From Candidatus Bathyarchaeota archaeon (GTDB lineage: Archaea; Thermoproteota; Bathyarchaeia; Bathyarchaeales; Bathycorpusculaceae), in assembly GCA_003589585.1 (NCBI GenBank), contig QYYE01000007.1:1-36218 (forward strand): DNA of 36,218 nt, given 5' to 3'. A program made the translations under genes and the position numbers. Positions 23,309-31,761 of this stretch are shown here, piece by piece; position 1 is the stretch's first letter; the number at the start of each line of letters is the position of its first letter. The notes beneath the pieces were generated by a model, which was not told the origin of the DNA, searched no databases, and was given only the letters and a program-made list of their open reading frames with translations.

Positions 23309-24574
23309 ATGAACATTACAGAAAAAATCTTGGCTAAAGCCTCAGGAAAAAAATCTGTTAGCCCAGGAGAAATCGTGGATGCAAACGTTGACATGGTTAT
23401 GGTTCACGATTTAACTGGACCTTTAGCCGTGGAAGCCTTCAAAAAAATTGGCATTCCAAAAGTTTGGGATAACCAAAAAGTAGTGGTAATTCTAGACCAT
23501 CAAGTGCCCGCTGAATCCGTCAAGGCGGCAGAGTTGCACAAGACCATGCGGCAATTCGCCAAAGATCAAAACCTAACATTCTATGACGTAGGCAGAGGCG
23601 GAATCTGCCACCAGGTCATGCCAGAAAAAGGACACGTAACCCCCGGCACCATCATATTGGGCGCTGACTCCCACACCTGCACCTACGGCGCGTTCGGCGC
23701 TTTCGCCACAGGCATCGGCTCAACTGAGGCAGCCGCAGTTTTCGCCACCGGCAAAATTTGGCTGAAAGTCCCCTCAGCAATCAAAGTCAATGTCGCAGGA
23801 CAATTTCAAAAGTATGTTACTCCAAAAGACTTGGTCTTAGCCATAATTGGCAAGTTGAGTGTGGATGGCGCCATATACAAGAGCGCCGAGTTCACCGGTC
23901 CGACCATCAAAAACATGAGCATAGCCGGTAGAATGACGCTGTGCAACATGGCGGTGGAGATGGGCGCCAAGAACGGCATAATCGAACCCGACGAAGCAAC
24001 ACGCAGGTTCTTGGAAGGCAGAGTCAGCAGCTTACCAGATTTCCAAGCCTTAAAGAGCGATGCCGACGCGGTTTATGAACGAACAGTAGAGTTTGATGTG
24101 TCAGGTATGGAGCCGCAAGTAGCTTGCCCCTCATCGGTTGACAACGTTAAACCAGTCTCGGAAGTTGGCGACGTGCCAGTTGAGCAAGCCTTCATCGGTT
24201 CATGCACTAACGGCAGAATCGAAGACTTGCGCTTAGCGGCAGAGATTCTAAAAGGCAAGCGTGTAAAAGAGGGTGTGCGCGCTCTGGTTATTCCAGCTTC
24301 ACAAGAGGTTTACAAGCAGGCATTAAACGAGGGCTTAATCGAAATCTTCTCAGATGCAGGCGCCATCGTTTGCGGTTCAGCCTGTGGTCCATGCTTGGGC
24401 GGCCACATCGGATTATTGGCGGCTGATGAGGTTTGCGTTAGCACTTCGAACCGTAACTTTATTGGCAGAATGGGCAGCACCAAAGCCAGCGTCTACTTAG
24501 CTTCCCCAGCAACAGTCGCCGCGTCAGCAGTCACAGGAAAAATCACCAACCCAGCAACCTTGGAGGCACCATAA
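23309..24574 (+). CDS. leuC: 3-isopropylmalate dehydratase, large subunit
   Basis: A 421-residue aconitase-family protein that isomerises 2- to 3-isopropylmalate with LeuD. The 4Fe-4S ligands are Cys299 (S-C-T-N-G-R), Cys359 and Cys362 (C-G-P-C-L-G-G). D-S-H-T-C-T-Y-G and G-S-T-E-A-A-A are also present. The length matches the archaeal stand-alone large subunit. Archaeal paralogues acting on homocitrate or methylmalate look alike; the surrounding leu genes favour the leucine pathway. leuD starts 1 base after the stop. Confidence 0.94.
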   Translation: MNITEKILAKASGKKSVSPGEIVDANVDMVMVHDLTGPLAVEAFKKIGIPKVWDNQKVVVILDHQVPAESVKAAELHKTMRQFAKDQNLTFYDVGRGGICHQVMPEKGHVTPGTIILGADSHTCTYGAFGAFATGIGSTEAAAVFATGKIWLKVPSAIKVNVAGQFQKYVTPKDLVLAIIGKLSVDGAIYKSAEFTGPTIKNMSIAGRMTLCNMAVEMGAKNGIIEPDEATRRFLEGRVSSLPDFQALKSDADAVYERTVEFDVSGMEPQVACPSSVDNVKPVSEVGDVPVEQAFIGSCTNGRIEDLRLAAEILKGKRVKEGVRALVIPASQEVYKQALNEGLIEIFSDAGAIVCGSACGPCLGGHIGLLAADEVCVSTSNRNFIGRMGSTKASVYLASPATVAASAVTGKITNPATLEAP

Positions 24575-24575
24575 G

Positions 24576-25079
24576 ATGAACACTAAAATCCAAGCCCAAG
24601 CCATAGTATTTGGCAACAACATCGACACAGACGTGATTTTGCCAGGCAAATACTTGGTCTTGGTGGACCCTAACGAGTTGGCTAAACATGCCTTGGAAAG
24701 CTTAGACACCGAGTTCCCAGAGAAAGCCAAACAAGGCGTGATTGTGGTCGGAGGCAAAAACTTCGGCTGCGGCTCAAGCAGGGAACAAGCACCCTTAGCG
24801 TTAAAGTACGCTGGAGTAAAATGTGTGTTGGCTGAGTCGTTTGCAAGGATTTTCTTCCGAAACGCTATAAACATCGGTTTACCAGTAATCGAGTGCAAAG
24901 GCATATCAGACGCCGTGCAGACAGGCGACGAATTAGCTGTGGACTTTGAAGCCGGCACCATCGAGAACATGTCAAACGGCAAAAAGTTCCAAGTAAACAA
25001 GCTTCCACCCTTCATCTTAGAGATTCTCTCGGATGGAGGCTTAATAGAAAACCTAAGAAAGAGAATGAACAAGAAATGA
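24576..25079 (+). CDS. leuD: 3-isopropylmalate dehydratase, small subunit
   Basis: A 167-residue swivel-domain subunit that completes the active site with LeuC. N-I-D-T-D-V-I-L-P-G-K-Y-L and G-G-K-N-F-G-C-G-S-S-R-E-Q-A are the family signatures; the loop after the first motif determines substrate choice in archaeal enzymes. It sits between leuC (1-base gap) and leuB (4-base ATGA overlap), so translation is probably coupled. Confidence 0.95.
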   Translation: MNTKIQAQAIVFGNNIDTDVILPGKYLVLVDPNELAKHALESLDTEFPEKAKQGVIVVGGKNFGCGSSREQAPLALKYAGVKCVLAESFARIFFRNAINIGLPVIECKGISDAVQTGDELAVDFEAGTIENMSNGKKFQVNKLPPFILEILSDGGLIENLRKRMNKK

Positions 25080-26113
25080 CCGAATACAAAATATCCTTAA
25101 TCTCAGGCGACGGAATAGGACCCGAACTAACAGAAGCCACCCTGACCGTGCTAGAAGCGGTTCAGAAGAAATTTGACCTTAAACTAAAAATAATCGAAGC
25201 CGAAGCAGGCGATGGAACTCTGGCAAAAACAGGCGCAGCCCTGCCTGCAGAAAGCGTTGAAATAATCAAAGCTTCACACGCCTGCCTAAAAGGCCCTGTA
25301 GGAGAGAGCGCAGCAGACGTCATAGTCAAACTACGTTTAATGTTTGACCTGTATGCCAACCTGCGCCCGCTGAAGGCTTACCCGGCAGTCCAAGTTGCCC
25401 GCCCAGACATTGATATGATGTTTGTGAGGGAAAACACTGAGGACGTTTACAAGGGCTTAGAATTCACCATAGGCAACGACACTACCCTCTGCCTGCGAGT
25501 CATTACAAGAGCTAACTGTGAGCGTATAGCTAAGAAAGCTTTTGAAATGGCACGTTTACGCAACGGCAAAAAGAAAGTCACAGCCATACACAAAGCTAAC
25601 GTCATGCGAGTAACCGACGGCCTATTTGCCAGCGTCTGCCGCGAAGTATCAAAACAGTACCCAGACATCACCTTCAACGAACTGTACGTTGACGCTGCAT
25701 CCATGCGCCTAATCAAAGAACCACAGGAATTTGATGTCTTCTGCACCTGCAACATGTTCGGTGATATACTCTCCGATGAAGCAGCACAGTTAATCGGCGG
25801 ACTAGGCATGGCGCCGGGCGCAAACATAGGCGACAACTTTGCCCTCTTCGAACCCATCCACGGCTCCGCACCAAACAGAGCAGGAAAACAAACCGCAAAC
25901 CCAATCTCCATGATTCTGGCAGCAAAGATGATGCTGGATTGGCTGGGCGAGAAATACAGTGACAAGGCATGCTTAGACGCTGGAGCAGCCATAGAAAACG
26001 CGGTGGTTGAAGCGTTATGTACTGGTCAGTCTGTTCCTGACTGCGGCGGAGACACCACAACCTTGGGAATGGCAAAAGCCATCGCTGCAGTCATAACAAA
26101 AGAAAACGGTTGA
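25076..26113 (+). CDS. leuB: 3-isopropylmalate dehydrogenase
   Basis: A 345-residue NAD-dependent decarboxylating dehydrogenase giving 2-oxoisocaproate. Visible features: G-D-G-I-G-P-E-L; L-R-P with the substrate-binding Arg; R-E-N-T-E-D-V-Y-K-G; the catalytic Lys in H-K-A-N-V-M; the metal Asp region N-M-F-G-D-I-L-S-D-E; and G-S-A-P-N near the adenosine site. The start overlaps leuD by 4 bases. Isocitrate and homoisocitrate relatives share the fold; operon context favours LeuB. Confidence 0.93.
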   Translation: MTEYKISLISGDGIGPELTEATLTVLEAVQKKFDLKLKIIEAEAGDGTLAKTGAALPAESVEIIKASHACLKGPVGESAADVIVKLRLMFDLYANLRPLKAYPAVQVARPDIDMMFVRENTEDVYKGLEFTIGNDTTLCLRVITRANCERIAKKAFEMARLRNGKKKVTAIHKANVMRVTDGLFASVCREVSKQYPDITFNELYVDAASMRLIKEPQEFDVFCTCNMFGDILSDEAAQLIGGLGMAPGANIGDNFALFEPIHGSAPNRAGKQTANPISMILAAKMMLDWLGEKYSDKACLDAGAAIENAVVEALCTGQSVPDCGGDTTTLGMAKAIAAVITKENG

Positions 26114-26121
26114 TAAGCAGT

Positions 26122-27648
26122 ATGACCCCTAAAACCCCTAATTACATCCGAATTTTTGACACAACACTAAGAGACGGGGAACAAACCCCCGGAGTATCCC
26201 TGACTTCTGAAGACAAAATGGAGATAGCCCGCCAACTAAGCCTTCTGGGCGTTGATGTTATTGAGGCGGGTTTTCCCAGCTCTTCGGAAGGCGAAAGGAA
26301 AGTCGTCAAAGAAATAGCCAAGGCAGGTTTAACCTCGGAAATCTGCGCTTTATCGCGGGCAACAAAAGGCGATATTGATGCTGCCCTTAGCTGTGATGTT
26401 GACATAGTTCACGTTTTCATTCCGACTTCTCCTGTTCAAATGAAGTATGCCGTAAACTTGACTCCTGAACAGGTGCTGGCTTCCGCCGTTGATTCAATAG
26501 AGTACGTTAAGAAGCAGGGCGTAAAGTGCGAGTTTTCACCTATGGATGCCACACGGTCAGAGTTGCCCTTCTTGAAGCGGATTTGCAAGGCAGCGCAGGA
26601 CGCAGGCATGGACAGCCTAAACGTACCCGACACCGTCGGCATAATGATTCCCAAAACGACCATCAAGCTGATTGAGGAACTAAAAACCGTGGTTACCGTG
26701 CCCATAAGCACCCATTGCCATGATGATTTTGGCATGGCAGTCGCAAACAGCTTAGCCGCGGTTGAAGCAGGCGCATCCCAGGTGCATGTTGCCGTCAACG
26801 GTTTAGGCGAGCGGGCTGGCAATGCATCATTGGAAGAGGTTGTTATGGCTTTGCATATGCTGTACAAGTACAAGACAGGTGTCAACACACGCTTGCTATA
26901 CAGCACTTCCCGCATGGTCGCTTCACTAACAGGCATCACAGTGCAGGCTAATAAGGCAATTGTCGGCGAAAACGCCTTCGCACATGAGTCAGGAATCCAC
27001 ACGCGAGGCGTAACGGAGAAGCCGTTGACTTTTGAGCCGATAAAACCGGAATTGGTTGGAAGAAAAAGGAAACTTGTTGCTGGCAAGCTAGCTGGAACCC
27101 GCGGCATAAAAGCGGAACTGGAAGAAATCGGCATTCACCCCAGCGATGAGCAGCTAAAAGAAATCGTGCAGCGCGTCAAAGACTTAGGTGACAAGGGCAA
27201 AATGGTCACTGACGCCGATTTGCTGGCGTTGACTTCTGCGGTTATGGGCGAGGTTATTGGTGAGGAAAAAATCGTTGATTTATGCGACTTAGCCGTCATC
27301 ACAGGGCTAAAAGTTATCCCAACAGCTTCGGTGCGGCTTGTTTTGGACGGCAAAGAGTATGTTGCTGCAGAAACAGGCGTTGGACCAGTAGACGCAGTCC
27401 TAAAAGCCATCCAAAAATTAACCAGCAACCTTGAGAAAATCCGCCTAAGCGAGTACCGTCTTGAAGCCATAACAGGCGGCTCCAACGCAGTCGCTGAAGT
27501 CGTCATAAAAGTTGAAGATGAGCAGGGCAACATTGTCTCCGCGCGGGCAGCCAGAGAAGACATCGTTATGGCAAGCGTTGAAGCAATGATAAACGGTATA
27601 AACAAGTGCCTACTAAAGAATCACCGTAAGCAGGGAAACAAAAAGTGA
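26122..27648 (+). CDS. leuA: 2-isopropylmalate synthase
   Basis: A 508-residue enzyme condensing acetyl-CoA with 2-oxoisovalerate, the committed step of leucine synthesis. D-T-T-L-R-D-G-E-Q-T-P-G-V at the start, H-C-H-D-D-F-G-M-A with metal-binding His, and G-L-G-E-R-A-G-N-A are the HMGL-like signatures. The C-terminal part (about 390-500) is the LeuA dimer domain for leucine feedback. ATG 26122 is preferred; a TTG at 26110 would overlap leuB in TTGA. Citramalate or homocitrate synthase are alternatives, made less likely by the complete leu operon. Confidence 0.92.
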   Translation: MTPKTPNYIRIFDTTLRDGEQTPGVSLTSEDKMEIARQLSLLGVDVIEAGFPSSSEGERKVVKEIAKAGLTSEICALSRATKGDIDAALSCDVDIVHVFIPTSPVQMKYAVNLTPEQVLASAVDSIEYVKKQGVKCEFSPMDATRSELPFLKRICKAAQDAGMDSLNVPDTVGIMIPKTTIKLIEELKTVVTVPISTHCHDDFGMAVANSLAAVEAGASQVHVAVNGLGERAGNASLEEVVMALHMLYKYKTGVNTRLLYSTSRMVASLTGITVQANKAIVGENAFAHESGIHTRGVTEKPLTFEPIKPELVGRKRKLVAGKLAGTRGIKAELEEIGIHPSDEQLKEIVQRVKDLGDKGKMVTDADLLALTSAVMGEVIGEEKIVDLCDLAVITGLKVIPTASVRLVLDGKEYVAAETGVGPVDAVLKAIQKLTSNLEKIRLSEYRLEAITGGSNAVAEVVIKVEDEQGNIVSARAAREDIVMASVEAMINGINKCLLKNHRKQGNKK

Positions 27649-28463
27649 CAAAAGTAGCCTTCCAGGGCGAGCGCGGCGCATACAGCGAAAGCGCAGTCTA
27701 CCAGTACTTTGGAGAGGACACGCAGGTTAAACCCTGCAAGGACTTCCGAGACGTTTTTGAAAGCGTATGCACGGGGGAAACCGACTTTGGCGTTGTCCCG
27801 GTTGAGAACAGCTTGGAGGGCAGTGTTACCCAGAACTACGACCTCTTCTTGAAGTACGATTTGAAGGTACGCGGGGAAGTTGTCGTGAAGATTGAGCATT
27901 GCCTCATCGTTAACCCAGGCACCACCCTAGCCGACATTAAGGTTGTGTATTCGCATCCGCAGGCGTTGGCACAATGCAGAACATTCTTGGAGGAGTTTGG
28001 GCGCGAACTCATACCCACCTATGACACGGCAGGCAGCGTTAAAATGCTAAAAGAAAAAGGCTTAAAGAAGGCGGCGGCAATCGCCAGCCAAAGAGCAGCC
28101 AGCATCTATGACATGCACATCCTCGCCAAAGACATCGCAGACAACCCTGAAAACTACACCCGCTTCTTTGTCCTATCCACCAAGGATTCCCCGCCGACAG
28201 GCAAAGATAAAACCAGCATAATCTTCTCAGCAAAGCACGAGCCAGGCTCACTCTACAATGCGCTAGGCGAGTTCGCTAAACGAGGCATTAACCTGACAAA
28301 AATCGAGTCCAGACCAACCAAGAAAACTGCCTGGGAATACAATTTTTATCTAGATTTTGAGGGACACCGAACAGAGCAGAAATGCGCTGAAGCACTGGAT
28401 GCATTGGGTAAGTATGCGATATTCATTAAGATTTTGGGTTCATACCCCAAAGCGTCAAATTAA
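27645..28463 (+). CDS. pheA: Prephenate dehydratase
   Basis: A 272-residue enzyme turning prephenate into phenylpyruvate. The PDT domain starts F-Q-G-E-R-G-A-Y-S-E; V-P-V-E-N-S-L-E-G-S-V and T-R-F-F-V-L are the catalytic-site motifs. A C-terminal ACT domain (G-S-L-Y-N-A-L, then K-I-E-S-R-P and Y-N-F-Y-L-D) suggests phenylalanine inhibition. The GTG start overlaps the leuA stop (GTGA). There is no fused chorismate mutase; that activity is encoded separately in the convergent aro operon. Placement at the end of the leu operon is notable. Confidence 0.95.
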   Translation: MTKVAFQGERGAYSESAVYQYFGEDTQVKPCKDFRDVFESVCTGETDFGVVPVENSLEGSVTQNYDLFLKYDLKVRGEVVVKIEHCLIVNPGTTLADIKVVYSHPQALAQCRTFLEEFGRELIPTYDTAGSVKMLKEKGLKKAAAIASQRAASIYDMHILAKDIADNPENYTRFFVLSTKDSPPTGKDKTSIIFSAKHEPGSLYNALGEFAKRGINLTKIESRPTKKTAWEYNFYLDFEGHRTEQKCAEALDALGKYAIFIKILGSYPKASN

Positions 28464-28484
28464 ACCCTTGTCACCTACGAACCC

Positions 28485-28928
28485 TTAGTCTAGCAGAGTT
28501 TTAATCTTTTCATGTATGTCGGTTGGCTTGATTGGGTTGCCGCAGTGTTTGCAGATTAAGAGTTTACCGTTTTCTGGGATGTCAACCATGTTGCCGCATT
28601 TGGGGCAGTTATAAGCTGACATTACGACGCCGTTTTCTTTGAGGAACACTCGTAGAGAAGCAAAATCCACCATAGCGCCTGTTTTTACTTCTTGACCGCT
28701 AGGCAAGGCTGCTTTGCCCTCTGAAAAAGAGACGCCAGTGAACACTTCATGCGCACAGACTTGGCAGAGCTTCTTGCCAGTATATTGCGGGAACTCCTTG
28801 CGTTTACCCATCTCACGCGAGCCTATAACGTACCATTTTATGTAGCCATTCCTAAGTTGCTTATTCCAAAAAACCATTTTCTGTTCATGCCAAGCAAGTT
28901 CCTTACCGCACCTTGCACACGATTCCAT
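28485..28928 (-). CDS. Zinc-ribbon protein, function unknown
   Basis: A 147-residue protein with three CxxC pairs. The first, C-A-R-C-G, is at the N-terminus. C-Q-V-C is in the middle. A C-terminal ribbon has C-P-K-C-G-N then C-K-H-C-G-N. The middle part carries a W-Y-V-I-G-S-R stretch. At least one zinc is likely bound by the last ribbon. ATG 28928 is preferred over a GTG at 28937, because GTGGT sits just before it. It lies alone between the convergent amino-acid operons and no partner is evident. Confidence 0.75.
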   Translation of the reverse strand: MESCARCGKELAWHEQKMVFWNKQLRNGYIKWYVIGSREMGKRKEFPQYTGKKLCQVCAHEVFTGVSFSEGKAALPSGQEVKTGAMVDFASLRVFLKENGVVMSAYNCPKCGNMVDIPENGKLLICKHCGNPIKPTDIHEKIKTLLD

Positions 28929-29015
28929 AGATACCACATTGGATTATGCTTGGGGTTTGCAGTAATTAGATTTTTTGCTAAAACATAGCAGTTAGAGCAA
29001 ACAAATAAAGTTAGA

Positions 29016-29406
29016 TTAGTACAGCAATTGAGTGATTTGTATGAGATTGCCGAAGGTGTCATCAAGCACCGCTATAGTCGACCCAGTAACTTTTGTGGGT
29101 TCCATAGTGAACTTCACGCCGAGCTTCTTCAATCTCTCAAACTCCCCTTGAATATCATCTACAAAGAATGACGCTGCAGGAATACCCCTGATTAAAAATA
29201 GCTTCTTGATATGTTTTAGCAGCCGGGTTGTTGTTTGATTCAAGAACCAACTGCGTACCATCTTTATCTTCTGGCGATACGACAGTTAGCCATCTGTAAT
29301 CTCCTGCTTTTATATCCATTTTTTTAACAAAACCTAACTTCTCAGTATAAAACTTAAGCGCTTTGTCCTGGTCGCTGACGAAAATACTAGTTAATTCTAT
29401 TCTCAT
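29016..29406 (-). pseudogene. VOC (glyoxalase/dioxygenase-like) family protein interrupted by one frameshift
   Basis: The first part reads M-R-I-E-L-T-S-I-F-V-S-D, then A-L-K-F-Y-T-E-K-L-G-F, the start of a VOC metal-site domain. The frame breaks at C-A-G-G-G-G near 29190. With one G removed it continues I-P-A-A-S-F-F-V-D-D-I and F-E-R-L-K-K-L-G-V-K-F, ending D-D-T-F-G-N-L-I-Q-I. The joined protein would be about 129 residues, a normal length for the family. A sequencing error in the G run is as likely as true decay. Confidence 0.75.
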
Positions 29407-29516
29407 TAAAAATCACAGATATACTAACTCAAAATAGACTTATATGTCTACTCGCACGTGGGAGTCACGCGCGTTACTTTTCCATCTACTGAAGAAAGCG
29501 TAAATAAATGCTTTGA

Positions 29517-30389
29517 TTATTTTTCGGTTGATTCCAGCATCCTGTACATGACTTCGTAGGATTTTGCGAAGTCGCGGTCAGTTTCTTTGAGCTTCTTCCT
29601 TAGCTGCTCCATCCTCTCAACGATTGCTTGCGTGTCCTTCTTTTTAATCAGGCTTAGCCACTGTTGAGCTTTAGCCATAAACAAATCCTCAATCTTTCCA
29701 AGCTCAGGCAGGTTAGTCTGCAGGCTCGCGTATAGGTCAGGTGTTTCCAGCGCCGTTGCTTCCGCCAGCGTGAACAGCATCCGATAAGTGGTGCCAGCGA
29801 CCTTTTTGGTTTCAGGAAAATCCTTCTGTTCAAGGAGGGTTTCGCAGGCAACCAAGCCGAGGAAGTGAGGCAGACCCAAGACGACTGACATTAACTCGTC
29901 GTGTTTTTTGGGCGTCATTATGAAAACGTGCGCTTCTTCCTCATCAAGCCACTGCTTGAATTTTTCCGCAAACTCTTGCTCTTTAGCGTTTGTTGGTGTT
30001 AGGATGTAGGCTTTATGTTTGACGCCGTTGCTTCCTGGTCCAAAAACGGGGTGTGTGCCCAAGACTAAGCCCCCTTTTATATACTCGTGCATGGTTTTGA
30101 CTGGGGCTTCTTTGATGGATGCGATGTCCATGACAACTTGCCCCTCATGGATGGCTGGGCTGATTGTTTTGGCGACTTCCTCGATAGCGTTTATGGATAC
30201 GCAAAGCAGAATCTGGTCGGCGTCTTTTACTGCTTGCCTAAAATCGGCGGTCAGGTCAACCTGCAAGTCTTTTACCGCATCTAATTTTTCCTGTTTCCTG
30301 TCCGCTAAAACAACACTATAACCTTTAGATTGAAAAAAGCGGGCGAACCAAACGCCCATCTTCCCCGCGCCGATAACGGCAAGTCTCAT
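29517..30389 (-). CDS. tyrA: Prephenate dehydrogenase
   Basis: A 290-residue NAD(P)-dependent enzyme turning prephenate into 4-hydroxyphenylpyruvate. The dinucleotide site is V-I-G-A-G-K-M-G-V-W-F; G-T-H-P-V-F-G-P-G holds the catalytic-type His region; the C-terminal helical dimer domain follows. ATG 30389 lies 1 base after the stop of the aminotransferase gene; a GTG at 30407 would overlap it by 17 bases and precede the Rossmann strand with extra residues, so it is less likely. It is the last gene of the aromatic operon. Confidence 0.93.
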   Translation of the reverse strand: MRLAVIGAGKMGVWFARFFQSKGYSVVLADRKQEKLDAVKDLQVDLTADFRQAVKDADQILLCVSINAIEEVAKTISPAIHEGQVVMDIASIKEAPVKTMHEYIKGGLVLGTHPVFGPGSNGVKHKAYILTPTNAKEQEFAEKFKQWLDEEEAHVFIMTPKKHDELMSVVLGLPHFLGLVACETLLEQKDFPETKKVAGTTYRMLFTLAEATALETPDLYASLQTNLPELGKIEDLFMAKAQQWLSLIKKKDTQAIVERMEQLRKKLKETDRDFAKSYEVMYRMLESTEK

Positions 30390-30390
30390 C

Positions 30391-31470
30391 TCATCCAAGC
30401 GCCTCACTAATCTTATCCAACGCCACCTTTATTTCTTCTCTTGGCGCAGTCAAAGAGATTCGGAAGTGTTCCCGGTAATCGCCAAATGAAGTGCCTGGAG
30501 CCACCGCAACACCTTTATCAAGCAAATCCAAAGTGAATTTTTCCGAGTCTAAGCCTGGACGCTTGGGAAATACATAGAAGGGTGCATCAGGTTGCGAGAA
30601 TGAGAGTCCGGCTTTGGCTAAGGTTTTGCTTGCCATCTTTGCGCGTTCCTCATACTCAAGTTTTATAGCTGAACTGATTTTCTCTCTTAGTTCTAATCCT
30701 TTCAAGGCAGCCTCCTGTATAAAGACTGGTACATTGTTGACGGTGATTTGGTTTAGCTTGGTTATGTTGTCTACAAGTAGCTTGTTGGCTATTATGTAGC
30801 CTATGCGCCAGCCTGTCATGGTGAACGTTTTGGAAAAACCATTGGAAAGTATGTGTTTGCAGTCACCATCATATTCTAGGATGCTTTTTGTTTTGGTGAA
30901 CGCAATTGCGCCATAAACTTCGTCTGAGAGGATAGTGACGCCCCTCTTGGTAGCAATTTCCACTATGCCGTCAAGGGTTTCCTCATCCATGACTTTACTT
31001 GTGGGATTGTTCGGGTTGTTGAGTATTATCATGCGTGTATCCTTGTCAATCATGCCTTCAAGCTTGTCAAGATCGACTTTCCAGTCGTCCTCAAGCTCGG
31101 TTCGCAGCAGCTTGGTTTGGGCACCGAGAGTTTTAGCTATTAACTCGTAAGCTGTCCAGTAAGGCGTGGGGACAATAACGTTTCCTCCACCCTTTAGCAT
31201 CAAAAACATAGTGGCGAAAACACCCCATTTAGAGCCAGGCGTTATAACAACATTCTCAGCCTTAACGCCATGAATCTCGGCGATTTTTTCCCTGAGCTTC
31301 TTCTCGCCATAAGAAGAAGAATACTTGGTTTTACCAGCCTTCATAGCGGCATAGGCAGCCTCCACTATTTCAGGCGGCGTAGCCATATCTGGGTCGCCTA
31401 AGTTTAATCGAATTATTTTTCTTCCTTCACTTTCAAGTTTAAGGGCTTTCTCGTTTATCTCATATAGCAT
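30391..31470 (-). CDS. Class I/II aminotransferase, probable aromatic/aspartate aminotransferase
   Basis: A 359-residue PLP enzyme. N-L-G-D-P-D, Y-S-S-S-Y-G, N-N-P-N-N-P-T-S, S-D-E-V-Y, the PLP-binding Lys in S-N-G-F-S-K-T-F-T-M-T-G-W-R-I-G-Y and the C-terminal Arg in F-R-I-S-L are all present. Lying between chorismate mutase and tyrA, it most likely transfers amino groups to phenylpyruvate and hydroxyphenylpyruvate in the last step of Phe and Tyr synthesis. Aspartate or other substrates cannot be excluded. Confidence 0.88.
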   Translation of the reverse strand: MLYEINEKALKLESEGRKIIRLNLGDPDMATPPEIVEAAYAAMKAGKTKYSSSYGEKKLREKIAEIHGVKAENVVITPGSKWGVFATMFLMLKGGGNVIVPTPYWTAYELIAKTLGAQTKLLRTELEDDWKVDLDKLEGMIDKDTRMIILNNPNNPTSKVMDEETLDGIVEIATKRGVTILSDEVYGAIAFTKTKSILEYDGDCKHILSNGFSKTFTMTGWRIGYIIANKLLVDNITKLNQITVNNVPVFIQEAALKGLELREKISSAIKLEYEERAKMASKTLAKAGLSFSQPDAPFYVFPKRPGLDSEKFTLDLLDKGVAVAPGTSFGDYREHFRISLTAPREEIKVALDKISEALG

Positions 31471-31497
31471 ATTCGGACTCTCCGTTAAGAGTTCTTT

Positions 31498-31758
31498 CTA
31501 CTCCTGAACAGCACTGCACATATTAACTATTTCGCGGTAAACCGCCTCAACCTGGGCTGGATCAAGATGGAGCAAAATTGATTTCTCTTTAACCCGCTGG
31601 TACACCTGATTTTCTCTTGAGGAATCCCTAACCGCTACGCCTTGCTTTTTCTTTGCTGAGCCGATGGCTTGGCAGATTTTTACGCGTTCACTTAGGGCTT
31701 GCAGAATCTGCTCATCGACCTCATCTATTCGTTTTCTAAGTTGCTCTATCTCTTGCAT
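31498..31758 (-). CDS. Chorismate mutase, AroQ type
   Basis: An 86-residue all-helical enzyme rearranging chorismate to prephenate. L-R-K-R-I-D-E-V-D-E-Q-I-L and E-R-V-K-I-C-Q-A-I-G-S-A-K-K carry the expected active-site Arg and Lys, and R-D-S-S-R-E-N-Q-V the later Arg/Glu. It is stand-alone, not fused to pheA or tyrA. Start 3 bases after the aroC stop. Confidence 0.95.
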   Translation of the reverse strand: MQEIEQLRKRIDEVDEQILQALSERVKICQAIGSAKKKQGVAVRDSSRENQVYQRVKEKSILLHLDPAQVEAVYREIVNMCSAVQE

Positions 31759-31761
31759 GTT

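Noticed and set aside
23309-26113. Reading leuC-leuD-leuB as homoaconitase/homoisocitrate genes of lysine or coenzyme B synthesis
   Set aside because: The adjacent leuA with a LeuA regulatory domain and the nearby ilvBN favour leucine synthesis, though motifs alone do not exclude it.
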